Part shown: positions 25,117-33,791 of the stretch, one piece after another
Layout: each line of letters begins with the position of its first letter
How positions within the stretch are numbered: the first letter of the stretch is position 1
Assembly (NCBI GenBank): GCA_049840875.1
Contig: JASGJE010000019.1
Coordinates: forward strand, 620,001-684,000
DNA from: JAFDYH01 sp049840875
GTDB taxonomy: Bacteria > Bacteroidota > Bacteroidia > Chitinophagales > Chitinophagaceae
Direction of reading: 5' to 3'
DNA: 64,000 nucleotides
Translations under genes and position numbers: made by a program
The notes under the pieces: generated by a model
Databases searched by the model: none
Told to the model about the DNA's origin: nothing
Seen by the model: only the letters and a program-made list of their open reading frames with translations

Positions 25117-25365
25117 TTGAAAATGCCGGAATCGGCTGCCCTGGTTTTCTGGTCAGAGCAGTGCGAGTCAAATTTTCGAATTACTGAATGTCTTACTATA
25201 AAGCTAACAAAGTGGGTTGTGGACTCGGAGAAAGTGACAGTACAAAAGATTATTGAAATTCTGCAGTCAAATGGAACTACAGTAAGTGAAGAAGAAGCCA
25301 CCCGCATACTTGAGTTTCTTCGTAAATTGGTGTTGATTGCTATAGACCAAAATGAAAACTTATGA
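25117..25365 (+). CDS. small helical protein preceding the recombinase
   Basis: The C-terminal part, VQKIIEILQSNGTTVSEEEATRILEFLRKLVLIA, resembles small helical proteins that accompany Bacteroidota serine recombinases. The N-terminal 40 residues look less natural, so the true start may be the GTG at 25234. The stop overlaps the recombinase ATG (ATGA), which couples the two. It may be a recombination directionality factor or regulator; this rests on position only. Confidence 0.6.
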   Translation: MKMPESAALVFWSEQCESNFRITECLTIKLTKWVVDSEKVTVQKIIEILQSNGTTVSEEEATRILEFLRKLVLIAIDQNENL

Positions 25366-26996
25366 AGGCAGATTTATATATCCGGGTTAGCACCGATGAA
25401 CAAGCTGACAGAGGCTATTCGCAACGAGACCAGGAAGAAAGATTGCGCAAATATTGTGACCTGATGCAGATTACAATCCGACATGTTTTTTTTGAAGATT
25501 ATTCTGCAAAGACATTTAACAGGCCGGTATGGAATTCCCTACTTAGCGATTTAAAAAAGAGCAGACGTATTATTGATTTCGTCCTTTTTACAAAGTGGGA
25601 TCGTTTCAGCAGAAATGCTGGCGATGCTTACCAGATGATAAATGTATTGAGAAAGCATGGGGTGGAGCCACAATCCATCGAGCAGCCGCTTGATTTGTCG
25701 ATACCTGAGAATAAAATAATGCTTGCTTTTTACCTGGCGGCACCTGAGGTAGAGAACGATCGTCGTGCACTAAATACGCTTCGCGGAATGCGACGAGCAC
25801 GGAAAGAAGGAAGATGGATGGGGCCTGCGCCAATAGGATACTGTAATAAGATTACAGAGCACGGTAAAAAATATATAGCACCCGAAGAACCTGCCGCTTC
25901 TATCATCCGATCAGCATTCCGGCAAGTAGCAACCGGTCACTACACCGTTCAACAGTTGTGGAAAGATGCAAAAAGAAAAGGATTGGTAGCGAGTAAAGGT
26001 AATTTCTGGAACATACTGCGAAACCCTATTTATTGCGGCAAAATCCAGGTTGCGGCTTATAAAGACGAAGATTTTACGATTGTACCAGGACAACATGTAC
26101 CTATCATCCCGGAAACTCTTTTTTATGATGTTCAGGATTATTTAAATGGTAAAAAGAAAAATTATCGCACCCAGCTTGAGACACTTGAAATTTTTCAACT
26201 GAGAGGTTTTTTACTGTGTCCGCGCTGTAATAGACTGTTGACGGCAAGCGGATCCAAAGGCAGAAAAGAGCGATATTATTATTATCACTGTACATCTGCC
26301 TGCGGTGTGCGCTACAAGGCGGAAATCGTAAATGACGGGTTTCTGCAGGAGTTGAAGAAATTTAAGGCAAATCCAGGAGTGGATGAGATAGTATCCTCGA
26401 TCATCAACGAAAATTTCTTAAAAAATAAAAGTAACCAACAGCAATATCTCATTGCGTTAAATAAAGAACTGACAGATGCTCAAAATGAATTATCTAACGC
26501 GAGGCAATTACTTTTCAGAAGTGAGATTGATGCCGATGATTTCCGTATTGCAAAGAAACAGTATACTGAAACTATTGAACGACTGGAATTAAAAATAGTA
26601 GAGCAATCGAAGAATGATATCAATATTGATGCGGTTCTGAAACGAATTGTTCCAACAATCTGCAATATTGCGGAATTGTATAGTTCTGTAACCGTCCGGC
26701 ATAAAAGAGATATTGTTGGTTCGATTTATCCCGAAAAACTCACTTTCGACGGAGTTGCTTATCGAACCACTCGAATGAATGAAGTCGTTGCGCGTATATT
26801 CAGTGTGGGTGCGGGTTTCAGCGAAAAAAAAACCGGACAAAATGATGGAAAAATCAAGTTGTCCAGTTTGGTTACCCGACCTGGATTCGAACCAAGACTA
26901 TCAGAGCCAGAATCTGAAGTACTACCATTATACGATCGGGCAGTAAAATTTTTTGCAAATATATGGAAACAAAGCTCAATTTCTGCTGCCAGATGA
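25362..26996 (+). CDS. large serine recombinase
   Basis: This is a 544-residue protein. The resolvase domain (about 1-140) has the nucleophile Ser10 in YIRVSTDEQ and the arginines of SRNAGDAYQ. The 'recombinase' domain spans about 154-268 (GPAPIGYCNK to YLNGKKKN), and a zinc ribbon (CPRCNRL...HCTSACG) lies near 285-315. A long helical region follows. This is the layout of integrases of ICEs and phages. Residues 503-527 are encoded by the antisense strand of a tRNA-Gln gene, and the last 17 residues lie beyond it. The C-terminus is thus supplied by attachment-site and host sequence, as expected if the element integrates into this tRNA. Confidence 0.88.
   Translation: MKADLYIRVSTDEQADRGYSQRDQEERLRKYCDLMQITIRHVFFEDYSAKTFNRPVWNSLLSDLKKSRRIIDFVLFTKWDRFSRNAGDAYQMINVLRKHGVEPQSIEQPLDLSIPENKIMLAFYLAAPEVENDRRALNTLRGMRRARKEGRWMGPAPIGYCNKITEHGKKYIAPEEPAASIIRSAFRQVATGHYTVQQLWKDAKRKGLVASKGNFWNILRNPIYCGKIQVAAYKDEDFTIVPGQHVPIIPETLFYDVQDYLNGKKKNYRTQLETLEIFQLRGFLLCPRCNRLLTASGSKGRKERYYYYHCTSACGVRYKAEIVNDGFLQELKKFKANPGVDEIVSSIINENFLKNKSNQQQYLIALNKELTDAQNELSNARQLLFRSEIDADDFRIAKKQYTETIERLELKIVEQSKNDINIDAVLKRIVPTICNIAELYSSVTVRHKRDIVGSIYPEKLTFDGVAYRTTRMNEVVARIFSVGAGFSEKKTGQNDGKIKLSSLVTRPGFEPRLSEPESEVLPLYDRAVKFFANIWKQSSISAAR
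26869..26942 (-). tRNA. tRNA-Gln (CTG anticodon), probable attachment site
   Basis: The reverse complement folds as a tRNA of 74 bases: acceptor stem TGCCCGA/TCGGGTA, anticodon loop TTCTGGC giving CTG, T-arm TTGGTTCGAATCCAGG, and an encoded CCA end (TGG at 26869-26871). It is nested antisense in the recombinase gene. Its 3' end faces the recombinase, so the element extends to the left. Confidence 0.92.
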
Positions 26997-27025
26997 GTCG
27001 TATAGGTTGCCTGCTTATTGACGTA

Positions 27026-27295
27026 TTACAGAGCTATTTTACAGATTTTCCGCATTTCATTATAGAGATAGTTATGAATCGGAGGTGTGATATCACTAAA
27101 CTTGTTTTCTTCCCACAAATTTGAAAATAGTTCATCTACTTTTTTGCGACTTTGGTCTTCATTATTCAGTAAGTTAAATGCAAGCACAAATACATCTGGC
27201 GAAAATTCATGGTAAAAACGGGAGAATGCTTTAATATTTCTGTGTTTCAATTCACTCAGCAGGTACAATTGCTCCTCGAAATCGAGAGTTTTCAT
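27026..27295 (-). pseudogene. truncated ECF sigma-like protein (region 2 only)
   Basis: This encodes 89 residues. AFSRFYHEFSPDVFVLAFNLLNNE and VDELFSNLWEENKF follow the pattern of sigma factor region 2 (core-binding helices), but no region 4 follows: the frame stops after MRKICKIAL. It could be a sigma gene truncated at the element boundary or an independent small protein. The stop lies about 80 bases from the tRNA used as attachment site, so damage by integration is plausible. Confidence 0.45.
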
Positions 27296-27340
27296 AGAGG
27301 TGTTATTTAGGTTTTGCGGATTAATGTTTCATGCCAGGCT

Positions 27341-27368
27341 CCCGGTCAATGCACAACGCATTGCCGGG
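27341..27368. repeat. long inverted repeat (hairpin)
   Basis: CCCGG-T-CAATGC pairs with GCATTG-CCGGG across an ACAAC loop: 11 paired bases with one bulge. No T-run follows. It lies upstream of the truncated sigma-like gene on its coding strand, in an otherwise empty 500-base gap. Confidence 0.55.
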
Positions 27369-27433
27369 TGACTAGCTTAGTGTACGGAAAAAACTGACAA
27401 GGGAAAATGGTAGATAGTTGTTGATATTGAGAA

Positions 27434-27517
27434 ATGGTATTTTCATAATTGAATAAGGATACGGCTGTTTTCATAGTTTGAATAATAGTATGGTTATTTT
27501 CATTTATTGGATAAACT
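27434..27517. repeat. three tandem imperfect 28-base repeats
   Basis: Units starting at about 27434, 27461 and 27490 share the pattern A-T/C-GG-...-TTTTCAT-...-TTG-ATAA. They lie 290 bases before the ECF sigma gene in an AT-rich region (27296-27803) that holds no gene. They could be operator sites or simply decayed duplications. Confidence 0.5.
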
Positions 27518-27803
27518 ATTCCGGAATTCACATTTTGTTAGTGATGTAAATTATAGAACAGAACTTTTTTGCTCAAGGAAAAATGTTTTCAAAACAACTT
27601 TTTATTACGAGCAATTAGTATCATCCATATTAAAATCATTCTATAGACTTGCTTTGAATGATAAGTGTTTCACATAAGAAAGGATTTTTTTTATGCGAAA
27701 CAAATAAGGGGAAAATATATAAAGTGATAGTTATATATGCTTAAAAATCGTATAAAGGAACCTCCGCTATAGTAAAAGCTGATCAAAAAAAAGATATTTG
27801 CAT

Positions 27804-28349
27804 ATGGAAATATCCCGAAACGCCACCTCCTTTTTTGATGTCTTAGTTCAGAAAGCAGCCGAAGGAGACAGCCAGGCATTTAAAGAAATATACAACGCGA
27901 TTTCAGGTAAAATGTATAGCCTTTGCTTGCGCTATGCAGGAAATGAAAACGATGCAAACGATTTTTTTCAGGAAGGATTTATTAAGTTATATAGAAACCT
28001 AAAGAGCTTTCGGGGAGAAGGATCTTTTGAAGGGTGGGCCCGCAAAGTATTTGTGCGTGTCTGTATTGATTATATCAAAAAGAATAAAGCATTCTTTTCC
28101 GTAATCAATGAAGAAATGCCTATTGCCGCTGAAGGGCTGAATGGATATGATAAGTTATCAGGTGAAGATCTGATGAAAGTGATCCGAAAAATTCCGGATG
28201 GTTATCGCACCGTCATAAATCTTTATTTAGTGGAAGGATATAACCACAAAGAGATTGGTGAGATGTTGAATATTTCGGAAGAAGGCAGTCGTTCGCAACT
28301 CTATCGTGCAAGAATAAGTTTACAAAAAATGTTAGCAGAGCATCAATGA
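27804..28349 (+). CDS. ECF RNA polymerase sigma factor
   Basis: This is a 181-residue protein starting at the ATG at 27804 (a TTG six bases upstream is in frame). Region 2 is visible in LCLRYAGNENDANDFFQEGFIKLYRNLKSF and region 4 in IPDGYRTVINLYLVEGYNHKEIGEMLNISEEGSRSQLYRAR, a typical helix-turn-helix for -35 recognition. It starts a three-gene operon with an anti-sigma-like membrane protein (overlap ATGA) and a secreted protein. This is the common Bacteroidota stress-response arrangement. Confidence 0.9.
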   Translation: MEISRNATSFFDVLVQKAAEGDSQAFKEIYNAISGKMYSLCLRYAGNENDANDFFQEGFIKLYRNLKSFRGEGSFEGWARKVFVRVCIDYIKKNKAFFSVINEEMPIAAEGLNGYDKLSGEDLMKVIRKIPDGYRTVINLYLVEGYNHKEIGEMLNISEEGSRSQLYRARISLQKMLAEHQ

Positions 28350-29290
28350 ATGATGGACAAGACATATTGAAAAAGTTGAGAGATTTCGAAGTGGAACCGC
28401 CTGCTGCCTTGCGAGAGAATATTTTCGTGGAGCTTGATTATGACTTTCAGATAGGTACAAAGGTGTCACATCCAGGGTTACTGTCGCAATTACAGGAATT
28501 AGAAATAGCTCCTCCGTCTTTTCTATATTCTTCAGTCGAGAAGAGAGTGCTTGAAAATATTCATCTTTCTTTTTTACAACATTTAGAAACAACCCCTCCA
28601 GCAACTGCATATGCCGCGATTATTGAGAAAATTGCTGAACCGATACGACAGCAAGAAAATTCAGCTTTTACAGGCGCCCACAAAATGTTTCGTTACCAGG
28701 CTGCTGCAGTTCTCTTTTTAATCGCCGTAGCAGGTTTTTTGATTTATCAATCATTACATACTGCACCCAAATCATCAAACGGGATTGCAGATAAAAAATC
28801 AATCCCGGTTAACAACGCTGTTGATTCAATGATAAAAACAACCAGTCTGCCTGGAAATAGTAATAACGAAGCTATTGCTTTCACAAAGCCAAAAAAGAAA
28901 AAGAAAAAACCAGGAGTAGCGGAAAGTGAACAACCGGTAGAATTGACGATGAGCATTGATGATTATAAATTTCCGGTTGTTGATAATGATTTGCTTTTTA
29001 CATTTTCATCGTTTACCTATACAGCCTTGCCATCATTTGTTACTGATGAGGAAAAGAAAGAGTTTTCAATCCGCATCGATCAGTACACTGCAATAAATGT
29101 TTCAGAGGCTATGACGAAGATGATCAGGCGGATGAATCTTTACCGGAACAATGGTAAGTTGACAAACAAAGCAAAGAGATCGAGGGCTACACAGGAAAAA
29201 TGGAAGAAGGCAGATGCTGATCAGTTTGACAATTCTCTGATTAAAAATCCATTGGATGCAATGGACCTCGCGGAATTTATTTTTAAATAG
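28346..29290 (+). CDS. anti-sigma-like single-TM protein with repeated N-terminal motif
   Basis: This is a 314-residue protein. The cytoplasmic N-terminus has three related segments of the form L-x-x-x-E-x-x-PP (near residues 11-30, 46-66 and 76-96), each followed by a helix. A membrane helix follows at about 117-135 (AAVLFLIAVAGFLIYQSL). After it comes a poly-lysine run (KPKKKKKKPG) and a periplasmic region of unknown fold. Its position directly after the sigma gene, overlapping it by four bases, indicates an anti-sigma factor. The usual zinc anti-sigma HxxxCxxC motif is absent. Confidence 0.65.
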   Translation: MNDGQDILKKLRDFEVEPPAALRENIFVELDYDFQIGTKVSHPGLLSQLQELEIAPPSFLYSSVEKRVLENIHLSFLQHLETTPPATAYAAIIEKIAEPIRQQENSAFTGAHKMFRYQAAAVLFLIAVAGFLIYQSLHTAPKSSNGIADKKSIPVNNAVDSMIKTTSLPGNSNNEAIAFTKPKKKKKKPGVAESEQPVELTMSIDDYKFPVVDNDLLFTFSSFTYTALPSFVTDEEKKEFSIRIDQYTAINVSEAMTKMIRRMNLYRNNGKLTNKAKRSRATQEKWKKADADQFDNSLIKNPLDAMDLAEFIFK

Positions 29291-29334
29291 TTATCACTCA
29301 TCCATATCCTTTGAATCCAACCTGTTTACTCAAT

Positions 29335-30096
29335 ATGTTATTAAAATCGACACAATTCTTAAGCGTTTTAGTTTTCTTAATTCTTCCAACACTACCTGTT
29401 TTTTCGCAGGATTTACTAAAAAAAGAAAGTAATAAAATTCTCTCAGATAACGATTTTACTATTTCCTATTCGCTCCAGGTAAAATCGAACAAGTCAAATA
29501 CGGGCATCGGGGAAACGTATAATGGCGGAGTAAAAACGATTTTTATAAGTGGCAATAAGATACGTACACGACTCGTGAGCCTGATGCGTATCGAGAGCAT
29601 TTTTCAATTTCCCAAAAATAAATCTAACAAGATTGCAGCCATTACTAAAGAGTCGGGAAAGGCAAAATACCGCTATCTGTTGACCAAAGAAGAGTGGAAG
29701 CAACTGAATGCCAAATATGATAGCGCAAGTTGTCAATTGACTTATGATAGTGCAGTTATCTTTAATTATCCGTGTCGCAAAGCAATCGTTACGTTGAAGG
29801 ATGGGCGAAGCGTCGGTGTCTATTATACTGATAGTATTATACGAAAAGATTTTAAACAGGTTGATCCACTATTTGCAACTGTTCCGGGTGTGGTTTTGCA
29901 ATACGAATATTTCTACAAGAAGGGAAGTGTAGTCTATACCGTTGCAGATATTTCCTACAATAAAATTGACCCTTCCGTTTTTCGTGTACCTGCGAAAGGT
30001 ATCGTGACGCGAAAATTTTCAATGAAACCGTTGTCTAAAAATTCTTCTGAAGTAATCACCGAAGAAGAAAGCGATGAGGAAGAAAAAAATCAATAA
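29335..30096 (+). CDS. secreted GLPGLI-like protein of the sigma operon
   Basis: This is a 253-residue protein starting at the ATG at 29335, with a signal peptide ending VFSQD. It is beta-rich (TISYSLQVKSNKSNTGIGETYNGGVKTIFISGNKIRTRL) and resembles secreted outer-layer proteins of the GLPGLI/DUF4412 type: 'AEYLLTKEEWKQL', then 'YPCRKAIVTLKDGRSVGVYYTDSI', then 'VPGVVLQYEYFYKKGSVVYTVADI'. It ends in an acidic tail. It is likely a periplasmic protein under control of the sigma factor upstream, possibly a sensor or target. Confidence 0.55.
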   Translation: MLLKSTQFLSVLVFLILPTLPVFSQDLLKKESNKILSDNDFTISYSLQVKSNKSNTGIGETYNGGVKTIFISGNKIRTRLVSLMRIESIFQFPKNKSNKIAAITKESGKAKYRYLLTKEEWKQLNAKYDSASCQLTYDSAVIFNYPCRKAIVTLKDGRSVGVYYTDSIIRKDFKQVDPLFATVPGVVLQYEYFYKKGSVVYTVADISYNKIDPSVFRVPAKGIVTRKFSMKPLSKNSSEVITEEESDEEEKNQ

Positions 30097-30418
30097 CAAA
30101 AAACCCGCGATGCTATTTCTGTCTCGGTCACTGTTTTGCATTCAGCAAATGCAATAATCATTTATCTTCATTTTTTTCAACGCAAGCTATTGTTAGTAGA
30201 AAAAGATTTTCGTTGTTTTCCTTTTATTGATAAAGTCTTTGCCTGATTCGGTATTAGGAAAGAGAAATCAATTGTATCTTTTCCAGGCTGGTTACAACGG
30301 TAAAGCCGAAAAACTTTCTTTGGATATTTAATTGAATTTAAGACAGTAAAAGGAAAAAAATATAAGTTGCGAAGAAGTTGACCTTGAGTACCAGATAATT
30401 TTTTATTTTATCATCACA
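30097..30418. other. intergenic region before the GH95 gene
   Basis: About 320 AT-rich bases. It probably contains the fucosidase promoter; I cannot assign a -33/-7 pair with confidence and see no repeats or small genes. Confidence 0.3.
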
Positions 30419-32890
30419 ATGGGTAGCCTGAAAATTTATGCCGCTTTCTCGTTTCTTATTGCCGTAAATTATTTGAACGGGCAAAAATCAATCGGCCCGT
30501 CATCTATTGGAGCAAAAACGTTTAACCCGTCAACCTTACTTTGGTATAAACAGCCTGCTACAAAATGGGAAGAAGCATTACCGGTTGGAAATGGACGTCT
30601 GGGTGCAATGGTTTTTGGGACCGTACCCGAAGAAAGGATTCAACTAAACGAAGATACGTATTGGACTGGCGGTCCTTACTCAACTGTTAAAAAGGATGGT
30701 TATAAATCACTGAAAGAAATTCAAAGATTGGTTTTTGAAGGCAAGTCGTTGCAGGCGCACAATCTTTTTGGAAGAACAATGATGGGATACCCTGTTGAGC
30801 AACAGAAGTATCAATCGCTTGCTGATCTTCGTTTATCATTCCCAAATACCGATTCATTTACCAATTACAAAAGGTGGCTCAACCTGGAAACAGCATTAGC
30901 TTCAATAGAATATGAGATAAAAGGTATTAGGTACCGTAGAGAAGTTTTTTCCTCAGTGCCAGACCAGGTGATTGTAATAAGAATAACAGCAGACCATCCG
31001 AAAAGTATTTCATTTAAAGCAGAACTGCGGGGAGTAAGAAATCAAACGCATTCAAACTACGCGACTGATTATTTCAGAATGGATGCTGTGAGCAATGATG
31101 AACTTAAGCTCACGGGTAAATCTGCAGACTATATGGGAGTGGAAGGAAAATTGCGATTTGATGCACGACTAAAGGCGATTGTGCAAGGGGGAGTTGTTCA
31201 AGGGGACGGTACGAAATTGTCTATCGAAAACGCCGATACGGTCACACTTTTGTTTGTTGCCGCTACGAATTTTGTGAACTATAAAGATGTAAGCGGCAAC
31301 GAACACTCACGAACAGAACAATACTTAAAAAACTGTGTCGAGAAAAATTATGTAACAATATTGGGAGACCATCTCAGGGATTACCAGGAATATTTTAATA
31401 GAGTTTCATTACAGTTGCCAGTAATGGAAAATTCATTTCTTCCAACAGATGAAAGGCTTAAAACCAATGAAGAAAAATCAGATCCATCGCTTGCCGCACT
31501 TGCTTACCAGTTTGGCCGTTATATACTTTTATCTTCTTCACGACCTGGAACGCAAGCTGCAAATCTACAGGGTATATGGAATGATAATATGAATCCCGCA
31601 TGGGATTCGAAATATACAACGAATATTAACCTGGAGATGAACTATTGGCCGGTGGAATCGGCAAACCTTTCAGAATGCTTTCAACCTTTTTTACAATTAG
31701 TAAAAGATCTTACCGATCAAGGGGCACAAGTGGCCAAAGAACATTATGGTTGCAGTGGTTGGGTGTTTCATCAAAATACCGACTTATGGAAAGTTGCTGC
31801 ACCAATGGATGGACCTACATGGGGTACGTTTACAACTGGCGGGGCCTGGCTATGCAATGAATTGTGGGAACACTATCTTTTTACCCGCGACCGAAAATAT
31901 CTTGAAGAAATCTATCCGATTATAAAAGGATCAGTACAATTCTTTATGGATTTTCTGGTGCAGCATCCAAATGGAAAGTGGTTGGTAACAAATCCATCTA
32001 CTTCACCTGAAAATTTTCCGGCTATGCCAGGTAACGGCCCATACTTTGATGAAGTGACAGGAAGTATGTTGCCAGGAACAACGATCTGTGCGGGATCATC
32101 AATTGATATGCAGATACTGACTGATCTTTTTGGCTACTATCTGCAAGCCAGCAATCTTTTGGAAATTGATAAAGATTTTTCCAAGAAAGTAATTGAGGCT
32201 CGTAACCGCTTAGTTCCTCCGCAAATCGGTAAAAATGGTGAACTGCAAGAGTGGACTGAGGATTGGGAACAACTTGAGAAAAATCATCGCCATTCATCGC
32301 ACATGTATGGTTTGTATCCTGGAAATGTTTTGTCGGTAAATAAAACTCCACAGTTTATCGATGCATGTAAGTCAGTATTGGAGCATCGTGGCGATGGGGC
32401 TGCAGGCTGGTCAAGAGCATGGAAAGTTGCTCTATGGGCAAGGCTATACGATGGTAACCGGGCGAATAAAATTTTAAAAGCTTATTTTAAAGAGCAATGC
32501 TATCCGCAGCTTTTTGCAAAATGCTTCACGCCACTACAGGTTGATGGCACACTTGGAATGACGGCAGGTATTTCTGAAATGTTAGTTCAATCACATGAAG
32601 AAGAAATAAATTTATTACCGGCGTTGCCAGATGAATGGAAAGATGGATCTATAAACGGCATAGTTTGCCGCGGAGGTTTTGAATTAAAATTAGAATGGAG
32701 AAATAATAAGGTACAACAGCTCGAAGTATTTTCGAAAGCTGGCGGTCAGTGTACAATCAGAAACAAGTTGCAAATGAAAGTAACATGCAACGGGAAAAAA
32801 ATTAAGTCAGTTGTGAAAAACGGCACTATCAGTTTTGTAACACAAAAGGGCCTGTCTTATGTGATGACAGCAGCACCAAAACAAAACTAA
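30419..32890 (+). CDS. alpha-L-fucosidase, glycoside hydrolase family 95
   Basis: This is an 823-residue secreted enzyme (hydrophobic start, then NGQKS). GH95 features are plain: LWYKQPATKWEEALPVGNG and LGAMVFGTVPEERIQLNED near the N-terminus, NLQGIWNDNMNPAWDSKYTTN in the (alpha/alpha)6 barrel, and LQEWTEDWEQ carrying the catalytic-acid region with HRHSSHMYGLYPG. It hydrolyses alpha-1,2-linked L-fucose or related galactose linkages in plant or host glycans. It stands alone here; no SusC/SusD pair is nearby. Confidence 0.92.
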   Translation: MGSLKIYAAFSFLIAVNYLNGQKSIGPSSIGAKTFNPSTLLWYKQPATKWEEALPVGNGRLGAMVFGTVPEERIQLNEDTYWTGGPYSTVKKDGYKSLKEIQRLVFEGKSLQAHNLFGRTMMGYPVEQQKYQSLADLRLSFPNTDSFTNYKRWLNLETALASIEYEIKGIRYRREVFSSVPDQVIVIRITADHPKSISFKAELRGVRNQTHSNYATDYFRMDAVSNDELKLTGKSADYMGVEGKLRFDARLKAIVQGGVVQGDGTKLSIENADTVTLLFVAATNFVNYKDVSGNEHSRTEQYLKNCVEKNYVTILGDHLRDYQEYFNRVSLQLPVMENSFLPTDERLKTNEEKSDPSLAALAYQFGRYILLSSSRPGTQAANLQGIWNDNMNPAWDSKYTTNINLEMNYWPVESANLSECFQPFLQLVKDLTDQGAQVAKEHYGCSGWVFHQNTDLWKVAAPMDGPTWGTFTTGGAWLCNELWEHYLFTRDRKYLEEIYPIIKGSVQFFMDFLVQHPNGKWLVTNPSTSPENFPAMPGNGPYFDEVTGSMLPGTTICAGSSIDMQILTDLFGYYLQASNLLEIDKDFSKKVIEARNRLVPPQIGKNGELQEWTEDWEQLEKNHRHSSHMYGLYPGNVLSVNKTPQFIDACKSVLEHRGDGAAGWSRAWKVALWARLYDGNRANKILKAYFKEQCYPQLFAKCFTPLQVDGTLGMTAGISEMLVQSHEEEINLLPALPDEWKDGSINGIVCRGGFELKLEWRNNKVQQLEVFSKAGGQCTIRNKLQMKVTCNGKKIKSVVKNGTISFVTQKGLSYVMTAAPKQN

Positions 32891-33029
32891 AAATCTCTTC
32901 AGCAGTTTTGTAGAGTTAAACTATGTGATTATGCTAAACTCTTGTGGATTGTTTTCCTCGCTTAATAAAGAATGCATTTGAATTTAAACGGCATAAGAAT
33001 TGAGAAATTAATCCAATAAATTCAATGGT

Positions 33030-33539
33030 ATGGATAATATACTTTCGGCACATTACCTAAAGGAATTAAACCTGGAATACAAATCAACACATGCTTGTCT
33101 CGAAAGAATTCCTGGTGAATTGTTTGAATTTAAGCCACACCCAAAATCTATGGCATTAGGTTATCTTGCTCAACTGGTTGCTGAAATACCGTTGTGGATA
33201 TCCAAAATGGTTAGTGAAGGAGAGATTGACTTCGCAACATTTAAACATGGCAACCCTAAAAACGCCGAAGAACTGGTCAAATACCTCGACGAAAATATGG
33301 CCAGTGCAAGACAAGCTTTATTCGGAATAAAAGATAATGATCTCGACGCGTCGTTTTCGCTGAAAGCAAACGGGCAAGTATTATATACCTCTACAAAATT
33401 GATTGATATTGGTATAACGCTGAATCATTGGGTGCACCATCGCGGACAATTGACAGTTTATATGCGATTGAACGATATTCCTGTTCCTTCTTTGTATGGT
33501 CCTTCAGCTGACGATAAAACATTTGTTGCGCCAGAATAA
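33030..33539 (+). CDS. DinB family protein
   Basis: This is a 169-residue four-helix protein. The DinB pattern is seen in RIPGELFEFKPHPKSMALGYLAQLVAEIP and in LNHWVHHRGQLTVYMRLNDIPVPSLYGP. Two of the three metal-binding histidines are present (HWVHHRGQ), but the one usually found as 'AxHVAEIP' is Leu here (LAQLVAEIP). It may therefore bind metal weakly or not at all. Function of DinB-fold proteins outside thiol transfer is mostly unknown. Confidence 0.8.
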   Translation: MDNILSAHYLKELNLEYKSTHACLERIPGELFEFKPHPKSMALGYLAQLVAEIPLWISKMVSEGEIDFATFKHGNPKNAEELVKYLDENMASARQALFGIKDNDLDASFSLKANGQVLYTSTKLIDIGITLNHWVHHRGQLTVYMRLNDIPVPSLYGPSADDKTFVAPE

Positions 33540-33686
33540 GAGCATAAAGGTTTATCTTTTTGATTTCTTCATAATACCTTAACAATTCTGAAATCAGGGG
33601 TATGGTTTTTTAATAAACCTTCGCACTGTTTACAATGAATAGTATCGAAACTAAGATTTCATTTTGAATAGTACTTACAAGCTGCT

Positions 33687-33734
33687 TTCCCGGTGAGACT
33701 TGAAATGAACCAGGATTCGTTTTCTTACCGGGAA
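33687..33734. repeat. inverted repeat between convergent genes
   Basis: Arms TTCCCGGT and ACCGGGAA are separated by 32 bases. It lies between the convergent DinB and GH172 genes and may serve as a weak two-way terminator, though the loop is long. Confidence 0.35.
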
Positions 33735-33791
33735 TCAGCGTCTATCTCTTTTGGGCTTGCAATTAATTCCAAGCCTTCAAATTAACAAGTT

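Noticed and set aside
27434..27517. CRISPR-like array
   Set aside because: The units are directly adjacent, imperfect and only three; there are no spacers and no cas genes in the window.
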